In this document: positions 1 through 4,957 of the stretch, piece after piece | How positions within the stretch are numbered: position 1 is the first letter of the stretch | Layout: every line of letters starts with the position of its first letter | Assembly: GCA_030607765.1 (NCBI GenBank) | Contig: JAUWJJ010000098.1 | Coordinates: forward strand, 1-5,346 | DNA length: 5,346 bases | Direction of reading: 5' to 3' | Source of the DNA: Candidatus Aerophobota bacterium | GTDB lineage: Bacteria; Aerophobota; Aerophobia; Aerophobales; B3-G15 | Program-made: the position numbers and the translations under genes | The notes under the pieces: generated by a model | The model's database searches: none | What the model was told of the DNA's origin: nothing | Seen by the model: only the letters and a program-made list of their open reading frames with translations

Positions 1-939
1 ACTTTTGCTATTTCTGAGAAGTTTTTAAAAAAAGCAGAACAGAGCAAAGCCTCAGCAGTAATTGTTCCCCTAAAAATCGAGGAATTTAACAAACCTATAA
101 TTCGGGCAAAGAATCCTCGTTTAGCTTTTGCTCAATTGTTGGAGTTTTTTACTCCTCCCAAACTTCGGTTTACTGGTATCCATCCTACAGCTATCATTGG
201 CAGGGACGTTAAGATAGGGGGGGAAGTTACTATTGGCCCTTATTCTGTGGTAGAAGATGGGGCAGTTTTAGAGAATGATGTTTACCTTTCTTCTTTTGTT
301 TATCTGGGCCAGGAAGTGAGAATAGGGAAAGAAAGTTTTCTTTACCCCCGGGTTACTGTTCTTGAAGGGACCTCTATAGGGGAAAGAGTAACCATTCACT
401 CTGGAGTAGTAATTGGGTCAGATGGATTTGGCTTTGTAAAAAAAGAGGATGGTTCCTATTATAAAATACCTCAGGTGGGAAGGGTAGTAGTTGAGGATGA
501 AGTTGAAATTGGAGCTAATGTAGCTATTGATAGAGCTACAATTGGAGAAACAAGAATAGGTAGGGGAACTAAAATTGACAATTTAGTTCATATTGCTCAC
601 AATGTAAAAGTGGGAGAAAATGTAATTATGGTGGCTCTGGTAGGAGTTTCGGGTAGCTCAAGTATTGGTGATGGAGCTATCTTAGCCGGTCAAGCTGGAG
701 TGACCGATCATGTAAATATTGGGCCAGGTGCTATAGTGGCAGCTAAGGCTGGAGTAACCAAGGATATTCCAGCTAACCTTTTTGTTTCCGGATTCCCAGC
801 CAGGGATCATTCCAGACAAAAGAGGATAAAAGCTATTACTTCTCGTTTGCCTGAAATTTTAAAACGCATTGAGAGATTAGAGAGATTAATTAAAGATAAG
901 GATCGAGGTATAAATAATGCAGATGCAAAGAAGTATTAA
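1..939 (+). CDS. lpxD: UDP-3-O-(3-hydroxyacyl)glucosamine N-acyltransferase LpxD, 5' end outside window
   Basis: LpxD adds the second 3-hydroxyacyl chain, from acyl-ACP, to UDP-3-O-acylglucosamine in lipid A synthesis in the cytoplasm. The frame is open from base 1, so the TTG at 136 is internal and not the start. The 45 codons before it read as the end of the LpxD N-terminal uridine-binding domain (ASAVIVPL, then NPRLAFAQLLEFF). 312 codons are visible; against a usual length near 340 aa, about 30-40 residues are missing. From about codon 58 (GIHPTAIIG) a left-handed beta-helix of hexapeptide repeats runs to about codon 260. It contains IDNLVHIAHNV, whose second His (codon 200, IAHN) matches the catalytic His of E. 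coli LpxD (H239). The C-terminus is a short charged helix (LPEILKRIERLERLIKDKD), as expected for the trimer's C-terminal helical region. The last 23 bp overlap lpxC. Identity is seen directly from motifs; the enzyme's acyl chain preference cannot be read. Confidence 0.96.
   Translation, partial: TFAISEKFLKKAEQSKASAVIVPLKIEEFNKPIIRAKNPRLAFAQLLEFFTPPKLRFTGIHPTAIIGRDVKIGGEVTIGPYSVVEDGAVLENDVYLSSFVYLGQEVRIGKESFLYPRVTVLEGTSIGERVTIHSGVVIGSDGFGFVKKEDGSYYKIPQVGRVVVEDEVEIGANVAIDRATIGETRIGRGTKIDNLVHIAHNVKVGENVIMVALVGVSGSSSIGDGAILAGQAGVTDHVNIGPGAIVAAKAGVTKDIPANLFVSGFPARDHSRQKRIKAITSRLPEILKRIERLERLIKDKDRGINNADAKKY
905..909 (+). promoter_or_regulatory. Ribosome binding site for lpxC-fabZ
   Basis: GAGGT lies inside the 3' end of lpxD, 7 nt before the ATG at 917. 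A second in-frame ATG at 923 would be 13 nt away, so the spacing favours 917. The position implies translation of lpxC coupled to lpxD. Confidence 0.6.
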
Positions 940-2194
940 GGATAAAGTTTCCTACAAAGGGGTGGGTTTGCATACGGGCAGGCAGGTAACAGTAACACTA
1001 AAGTCAGTCCCAGTTAATCATGGGATAGTTTTTGTCAGAACAGATTTACCTTCTTTTCCTTGCATCAAGATTAAGGCAGCCAAGGTAGTCAGTAATGAGA
1101 GAGGAACCAGCATCGGAGAAGGAGGAGTAAGAATTGCTACAGTGGAACATATTTTAGCAACTTTATCAGGTTTAAGAATAGATAATGTAATTATAGAAAT
1201 GGATGGAGAAGAATTTCCTGCTGGAGATGGAAGTGCTCTTCCCTGGGTGAAGCTAATTCAGAAAGCCGGGATAGTTGAGCAATCCGCTCCCCGCCAATTT
1301 TTTAAAGTGGAAAGACCTTTCTGGATAGAGGAGGGTGGGAAAAGGTTGATAGTTTTACCGGATGAGGAATTTAAGGTTACCTATACTGTTGATTTCCCTA
1401 AAAGCCCACTTAAATCTCAATTTGCAGAATTTGTGATTAATGAGGAAAACTTTATTAGGGAGATTGCTCCTTCTCGAACTTTTGGTTTTGTGAAGGAGGT
1501 AGAGAAATTAAAGAAGAAGAAATTAGTTCAAGGCGGTAGCTTAAAAAATGCAGTGCTAATAGATGATAAGGGAGTTATTAATGAGGAAGGTTTGAGGTTT
1601 CCTAATGAACCTGTACGTCACAAGATAATGGATTTAATTGGTGATCTTTATCTTCTGGGAAGGTCAATTAAAGCTCATGTTATAGCTGTAAAGGCCGGCC
1701 ACCTGTTTCACGTTAAGTTAGCTCAAAAGTTAGAGGAGATAATAGAAAAGAAAGAAGATAAAGGTTTTTGTTTGAATATAAGAGATATTGAAAGGATTCT
1801 TCCTCATCGTTATCCTTTTCTTCTGGTAGATAAAATTTTAAGTTTGAGTAAGGATGAAATAATAGGTGTAAAAAATGTTACCGTTAATGAACCTTTCTTT
1901 AGTGGGCATTTTCCGGGACATCCTGTGGTTCCGGCTGCTTTAATTATTGAAGCTATGGCTCAGGTAGCTGGAGTTTATCTTTTAAATAAAAGTGAAAATC
2001 AAGGTAAATTAGCTTATTTTGCCGGGATAGATAAGGCAAGATTCAGACGTCCGGTAGTTCCTGGAGATCAACTAATTACAAAAGTGAAAATTTTAACTTT
2101 TAAAAAGAAAACAGGAAAAGTAGAAGCAGTAGGTACTGTTAATGAAAAAATAGTTGCTCAGGCTAATTTTTTATTTAGCTTGGTAGAAAAGTGA
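917..2194 (+). CDS. lpxC-fabZ: Bifunctional UDP-3-O-acyl-N-acetylglucosamine deacetylase / 3-hydroxyacyl-ACP dehydratase (LpxC-FabZ fusion)
   Basis: One uninterrupted 425-aa frame holds two enzymes. Residues 1 to about 280 are LpxC, the zinc deacetylase that commits UDP-acyl-GlcNAc to lipid A. It has VGLHTG (16-21), TVEH with Glu77 and zinc ligand His78, DGSA (104-107), SRTFGF (186-191), VRHKIMD with zinc ligands His235 and Asp239, and AGH with His262 (E. coli H265). All catalytic and zinc residues are kept. Residues about 286-425 are FabZ, the dehydratase of fatty acid elongation. It has LPHRYPFLLVD (295-305), GHFPG with His331, EAMAQ with Glu345 (14 residues later, as in E. coli H54/E68), and FAGIDKARFRRPVVPGDQ. 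The linker is only a few residues (around KKEDKGFC), so LpxC has lost part of the usual C-terminal tail. The loop before Glu345 reads PAAL where FabZ normally has PGVL (Gly to Ala at 340). Such fusions are known, best in Bacteroidota. The ATG at 917 fits the RBS at 905-909. Confidence 0.96.
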   Translation: MQMQRSIKDKVSYKGVGLHTGRQVTVTLKSVPVNHGIVFVRTDLPSFPCIKIKAAKVVSNERGTSIGEGGVRIATVEHILATLSGLRIDNVIIEMDGEEFPAGDGSALPWVKLIQKAGIVEQSAPRQFFKVERPFWIEEGGKRLIVLPDEEFKVTYTVDFPKSPLKSQFAEFVINEENFIREIAPSRTFGFVKEVEKLKKKKLVQGGSLKNAVLIDDKGVINEEGLRFPNEPVRHKIMDLIGDLYLLGRSIKAHVIAVKAGHLFHVKLAQKLEEIIEKKEDKGFCLNIRDIERILPHRYPFLLVDKILSLSKDEIIGVKNVTVNEPFFSGHFPGHPVVPAALIIEAMAQVAGVYLLNKSENQGKLAYFAGIDKARFRRPVVPGDQLITKVKILTFKKKTGKVEAVGTVNEKIVAQANFLFSLVEK

Positions 2195-2204
2195 GTTTTT
2201 AAAG

Positions 2205-2921
2205 TTGAATCAAGATAAACTTCCCTTTCATGTAGCCATTATTATGGACGGAAATGGTAAATGGGCAACTGCTAAAGGTTTGCCGAGGATAGAGGGACAT
2301 CGGGTGGGAATGAATAAGATAAAACAGATAACGGATATCTGTTCTAAAAGGGGAATAAGAATCCTCACCCTTTATGCTTTTTCTAACCAAAACTGGAATA
2401 GACCTCACCAGGAGGTAGATTTTTTAATGTCAAGGTTTGAAAAGTATTTAGATAGGGAAGAGGAGGATTTGAAAAAGAAGAAAATTCAACTTCGGATTAT
2501 TGGAAGAAAAGATAATCTTCCCTCCTCTCTGAAGGAAAGAATTAAGAGAGTAACCTTTAATACCCGGAACAATCAAGATTTTATTCTTAATCTGGCTATA
2601 AGTTACGGAGGACAAGAGGAAATTGTAGATGCAGTCAAGGCCATATCCTTCGCCGTTAAAAAGGGAACTATTTCCTTTTCGGATATAAATAAGGAACTCT
2701 TTAAAAGATACTTGTACACTCCGGACCTTCCCTACCCCGATCTTCTTATTCGCACCGGAGGAGAATTTAGAGTAAGTAATTTTCTTCTCTGGCAAATTGC
2801 CTATACCGAGATCTGGATAACTCCCATATGTTGGCCCGGCTTTAATGAGGAACATTTCCTTGAGGCTCTTAGAGATTATGCCGGGAGAGAGAGGAAATTT
2901 GGAAGGATAAGGGAAGAATGA
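2205..2921 (+). CDS. uppS: Undecaprenyl diphosphate synthase (cis-prenyltransferase)
   Basis: UppS condenses isopentenyl diphosphate units onto farnesyl diphosphate with cis geometry. The C55 product becomes the lipid carrier for peptidoglycan and O-antigen. The 238-aa protein aligns with E. coli UppS at a constant offset of 11 residues. Markers are HVAIIMDGNGKWA with catalytic Asp15, GHRVG (31-35), LTLYAFSNQNWNRP (54-67), RIIG (97-100), the RTGGE motif (183-187), RVSNFLLWQ (189-197) and Glu202 in AYTE, equivalent to Mg-binding Glu213. The start is TTG at 2205. An in-frame TAG lies at 2184-2186 and no ATG or GTG follows in frame before 2205, so TTG is forced. A GTGAG at 2191-2195, overlapping the lpxC-fabZ stop, may act as a weak RBS 9 nt upstream. 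The 10-bp gap to lpxC-fabZ suggests one transcript. Cis-prenyltransferases of other chain length share these motifs; single copy and context favour UppS. Confidence 0.95.
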   Translation: MNQDKLPFHVAIIMDGNGKWATAKGLPRIEGHRVGMNKIKQITDICSKRGIRILTLYAFSNQNWNRPHQEVDFLMSRFEKYLDREEEDLKKKKIQLRIIGRKDNLPSSLKERIKRVTFNTRNNQDFILNLAISYGGQEEIVDAVKAISFAVKKGTISFSDINKELFKRYLYTPDLPYPDLLIRTGGEFRVSNFLLWQIAYTEIWITPICWPGFNEEHFLEALRDYAGRERKFGRIREE

Positions 2922-2922
2922 T

Positions 2923-3717
2923 TTGCTGTTAAAAAGAGTAATTATTTCTGCTATTTTTATTCCCGTCTTTATATTTCTTATCTTGGTGGGAAAAGTATTA
3001 TTTTTAAGCTTAATTTGTGCTATAGTAGCAATAGGATTAGTTGAGTTTTATCGAAAAATTCATCCCGATTTTAAACTTAAGAGTTTATTCTTATATGTAG
3101 CTTTGGGTCTTTTTATTCCTATTTCAGTTTACTTTAAAGGGGAAGAGATTATCCCTTCAGTTCTAACAGCAACTGTTTTTATAATTTTTTTCTGGCAGTT
3201 TCTTAAGTTAAAAGTTCATGGAGCTCTTCTTGATATTTCTCTTTGTCTGGGAGGTATCCTTTATGTGAGTTTTCTTTTCTCCTACATTGTAATTTTAAGG
3301 GGGATTCCTCACATAGGAGGTAAGTTAACCATAACTATTTTCTTTGTTACCTGGATGGGAGATACAGGGGCTTACTTTGTGGGAAGATTTTGGGGGAAAC
3401 ACAAGTTTTTGCCCATCTATAGTGCTCATAAGTCAAGGGAAGGCTTGGAAGGAGCTATTTTATTAAGTTTAGTAGCTATGCTAATTTCAAGGCTATGGTT
3501 TCCTTTACCTTTTTTCCACACCATTATTTTAGGGTTTCTTGTAGGGGGAGCAGGACAAATGGGAGACTTTTTTGAGTCTATGCTAAAGAGAGGATTAGGG
3601 ATAAAGGACTTCAGTGAAATTTTACCAGGACACGGAGGTATCCTGGATAGATTTGATAGCTTACTATTCACTGTTCCCCTGTTTTACTACTACATTAAAT
3701 GGCTGATAGTTTTATAG
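2923..3717 (+). CDS. cdsA: Phosphatidate cytidylyltransferase (CDP-diacylglycerol synthase)
   Basis: CdsA converts phosphatidic acid and CTP to CDP-diacylglycerol, the branch point of bacterial phospholipid synthesis, in the inner membrane. The 264-aa protein is very hydrophobic, with roughly seven or eight membrane segments by eye, the usual length for the family. The family signature is complete at residues 219-245: SMLKRGLGIKD, then LPGHGGILDRFD. Upstream is WMGDTGAYFVGRFWGKHK (144-161) with Asp147. The next conserved stretch, usually close to SPKKTxEG, reads SAHKSREG (167-174), a modest departure. The start is TTG at 2923, one base after the uppS stop. A TAA in frame at 2908-2910 excludes anything much earlier, and the ATG at 2918 is out of frame. 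GGGA at 2911-2914 is a plausible RBS, 8 nt away. Tight spacing implies coupling to uppS, the common uppS-cdsA pair. The TAG stop is part of the first unit of the downstream repeat block. Confidence 0.95.
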   Translation: MLLKRVIISAIFIPVFIFLILVGKVLFLSLICAIVAIGLVEFYRKIHPDFKLKSLFLYVALGLFIPISVYFKGEEIIPSVLTATVFIIFFWQFLKLKVHGALLDISLCLGGILYVSFLFSYIVILRGIPHIGGKLTITIFFVTWMGDTGAYFVGRFWGKHKFLPIYSAHKSREGLEGAILLSLVAMLISRLWFPLPFFHTIILGFLVGGAGQMGDFFESMLKRGLGIKDFSEILPGHGGILDRFDSLLFTVPLFYYYIKWLIVL

Positions 3718-3742
3718 TCGAGAAGTCTAATAGTCATTAGTC
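3715..3742 (+). repeat. Left block of phased 7-8 bp repeats (TAGTC orientation)
   Basis: Four copies of the core TAGTC (one AAGTC) start at 3715, 3723, 3731 and 3738, so the spacing is 8, 8 and 7 bp. The first copy overlaps the cdsA stop codon. The core is the exact complement of the GACTA core in the right block (3875-3925), and the period is the same. The function is unknown. The form recalls heptanucleotide short tandem repeats described in cyanobacteria and other genomes, but I claim no homology. Confidence 0.7.
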
Positions 3743-3750
3743 AAGAAAAT
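3740..3750 (+). repeat. 11-bp direct repeat, left copy
   Basis: GTCAAGAAAAT here recurs exactly at 3844-3854. The match ends on both sides (A versus T before it, G versus C after it). The two copies flank a 93-bp segment with strong hairpins. This could be a target-site duplication or a recombination scar. Confidence 0.65.
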
Positions 3751-3766
3751 GGGAGGCGAGATACTT

Positions 3767-3804
3767 CCCTACCCAATAAAATAAGGTCCCTTCTATGGGT
3801 AGGG
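3767..3804. repeat. Inverted repeat, 9-bp stem with 20-nt loop
   Basis: CCCTACCCA (3767-3775) pairs perfectly with TGGGTAGGG (3796-3804). The 20-nt loop is AT-rich. The right arm shares its last four bases (AGGG) with the hairpin at 3801-3820, so only one of the two stems can form fully at a time. Confidence 0.7.
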
Positions 3805-3820
3805 CGATTTTAGTCGCCCT
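3801..3820. repeat. Hairpin, 7-bp GC-rich stem with 6-nt loop
   Basis: AGGGCGA (3801-3807) pairs with TCGCCCT (3814-3820) around TTTTAG. No run of T follows on either strand (TGGTAATTTA on plus), so it is not a standard intrinsic terminator. It might still act as an mRNA processing or stability structure after cdsA, or be part of a repetitive element. Confidence 0.7.
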
Positions 3821-3843
3821 TGGTAATTTATAAATTCCTGTAT

Positions 3844-3854
3844 GTCAAGAAAAT
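3844..3854 (+). repeat. 11-bp direct repeat, right copy
   Basis: This is the second exact copy of GTCAAGAAAAT, 104 bp downstream of the copy at 3740-3750. It marks the right edge of the putative 93-bp insertion. Confidence 0.65.
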
Positions 3855-3874
3855 CTCTAACCAAACTCAGGATT

Positions 3875-3925
3875 GACTATTAGACTATGGACTACCAGAC
3901 TATGAGCTATTAGACTATCGGACTA
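3875..3925 (+). repeat. Right block of phased 7-8 bp repeats (GACTA orientation)
   Basis: Exact GACTA cores start at 3875, 3883, 3890, 3898, 3913 and 3921. A degenerate AGCTA at 3905 fills the only gap, giving spacings of 8, 7, 8, 7, 8 and 8 bp. A longer 12-bp unit, CTATTAGACTAT, occurs exactly at 3877-3888 and 3907-3918, 30 bp apart. The last unit ends three bases before the rseP ATG, so the array forms the immediate 5' leader of rseP and supplies its only RBS-like bases (GGA, 3920-3922). Confidence 0.8.
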
Positions 3926-3928
3926 AAA

Positions 3929-4957
3929 ATGATGCTCACCCTTGTTTTTGTTGTTGTAATTTTTTTAATACTAATTTTTCCCCATGAACTGGGACATTTC
4001 TTGTCAGCCAAAGCCTCGGGGATGAAAGTGGAAAAATTTTCCATTGGTTTTGGGCCTAAAATATGGGGAAAAAAGATAAAGGATACCGAATATTTAGTTT
4101 CTGCTTTTCCCTTAGGAGGATATGTAAAGATAGCAGGAATGGAACCAGGAGAAAATTATGTGGAGAGAGGTTTTTCCTCTCAATCTTTATGGAAAAGAAT
4201 TGGGGTAATTTTATCTGGTTCGGCAATGAACTATTTAACCAGCGCTGTTCTGTTCGCTCTTGTTTTTATGATTGGTTTTGAAACTTATAATTTTAATACT
4301 ACAGTGGTAGGGGAAATTATCAGCGGTTCCCCTGCTGCCTCAGTTGGTCTTAAAATAGGGGATAAAATCCTTGAGATAGATGGTAATAAAGTAACTGAAT
4401 GGGAACAAATGGCCACATTTGTTAACAAAGAAAGAGAAGAGACCTTGATCTTGAAGATTCAAAGAGGGAAAGATATTTTAACTATTCCTGTGAAGCCTGA
4501 ATTTAACCCCGAATTAAATAGAAAATTAATTGGGGTTTCTCCCTCTACCGTTCTTACCCGATACAATCCTTTAACCTCTTTTTTTAAAGGGATTGAGAGG
4601 GTAGCTTTTGTAACATGGTTAATTATGAGCTCTCTTTTTTATATGATTGCAGGAAAAATATCTGCTGAATTTGCCGGTCCTTTAGGAATTGTCGGGTATG
4701 TATCTCAGACAGTAAAAATGGGAATAGTTCCCTTTCTCTCCTTAGCCGCTCTTCTGGGGGTAAATTTGGGGTTATTTAACCTGTTTCCCATTCCCGCTCT
4801 TGATGGAGGGAGACTTGTATTTTTACTGATAGAGGGAATTAGGGGAAAACCTGTACGGATAGAAAAAGAAGCATTGGTTCACTACATAGGTTTTATTATT
4901 TTAATTACCCTAATGTTTTTGGTAACCTATCGGGATATTTTAAGAATGGTAAGGTGA
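3929..4957 (+). CDS. rseP: RseP-type site-2 intramembrane zinc metalloprotease
   Basis: RseP (S2P family, M50) cuts transmembrane substrates inside the inner membrane. In E. coli it releases sigma-E by cleaving the anti-sigma factor RseA, and it clears signal-peptide remnants. The 342-aa protein starts with a membrane helix carrying HELGH (His19, Glu20, His23), the zinc and catalytic site. FSIGFGP (37-43) and [11 protein letters not shown] (60-70) follow. GSAMN (97-101) lies in the second helix. A single PDZ domain (about 125-190) contains [14 protein letters not shown]. The third zinc ligand, Asp292, is in [13 protein letters not shown] (284-296), and GPLGI is at 250-254. One PDZ instead of the two of E. 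coli is usual outside proteobacteria. Tandem ATGs stand at 3929 and 3932. An in-frame TAG at 3911-3913 rules out an earlier normal start, and the RBS is weak (GGA, 6 nt away). A proline precedes HELGH where Val or Ile is common. The substrate cannot be told here. Confidence 0.94.
   Translation: MMLTLVFVVVIFLILIFPHELGHFLSAKASGMKVEKFSIGFGPKIWGKKIKDTEYLVSAFPLGGYVKIAGMEPGENYVERGFSSQSLWKRIGVILSGSAMNYLTSAVLFALVFMIGFETYNFNTTVVGEIISGSPAASVGLKIGDKILEIDGNKVTEWEQMATFVNKEREETLILKIQRGKDILTIPVKPEFNPELNRKLIGVSPSTVLTRYNPLTSFFKGIERVAFVTWLIMSSLFYMIAGKISAEFAGPLGIVGYVSQTVKMGIVPFLSLAALLGVNLGLFNLFPIPALDGGRLVFLLIEGIRGKPVRIEKEALVHYIGFIILITLMFLVTYRDILRMVR

Larger units (their letters stand above)
3751..3843. mobile_element. 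Possible 93-bp miniature insertion between 11-bp direct repeats
   Basis: This segment lies exactly between two copies of GTCAAGAAAAT. It is locally richer in G and C than its flanks (GGGAGGCGAG, CCCTACCC, GGGTAGGGCG, TCGCCC) and contains two strong inverted repeats. It encodes no protein I can recognise. Its ends are not clear inverted repeats of each other, so it does not match a textbook miniature transposon. Calling it an inserted element is inference from the flanking duplication and the base-composition change; an old hairpin-forming intergenic repeat is the alternative. Confidence 0.35.
3724..3886. repeat. 13-bp perfect inverted repeat bounding the intergenic island
   Basis: AGTCTAATAGTCA (3724-3736) is the exact reverse complement of TGACTATTAGACT (3874-3886). 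The arms lie in the left and right repeat blocks and enclose 137 bp. In RNA they could form a closing stem; in DNA they could be terminal inverted repeats of a small element. Because both arms are built from the same 7-8 bp unit, part of the match follows from the unit itself. I see no target-site duplication immediately outside the arms. Confidence 0.6.

Noticed and set aside
136..138. TTG at 136 as the start of lpxD
   Set aside because: The frame is open back to base 1 and its translation matches the LpxD N-terminal domain, so the gene begins outside the window.
2199..2408. Minus-strand open frame at the start of uppS
   Set aside because: It is antisense to conserved uppS sequence and shows no family resemblance or supporting RBS.
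2448..2855. Minus-strand open frame of 135 codons inside uppS
   Set aside because: It lies wholly antisense to a clear uppS, has no recognisable motif and no gene-like context; it is a shadow of the coding strand.
3426..3671. Minus-strand open frame inside cdsA
   Set aside because: It is antisense to the conserved CdsA signature region, low in complexity and without motif.
3801..3820. Intrinsic terminator after cdsA
   Set aside because: The hairpin is strong but no T-run follows on either strand, so I list it only as a hairpin.
3873..3903. Sigma-70 promoter for rseP with TTGACT at 3873-3878
   Set aside because: The -35-like hexamer is good, but no convincing TATAAT lies 16-18 bp downstream, and the hexamer is partly a product of the GACTA repeat.
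3875..3925. CRISPR array
   Set aside because: The period is 7-8 bp with no spacers of unique sequence and no long conserved repeats.
4063..4281. Second plus-strand frame inside rseP
   Set aside because: It is out of frame within the conserved part of rseP, and its translation is Cys/Phe/Arg-rich and unlike a real protein.
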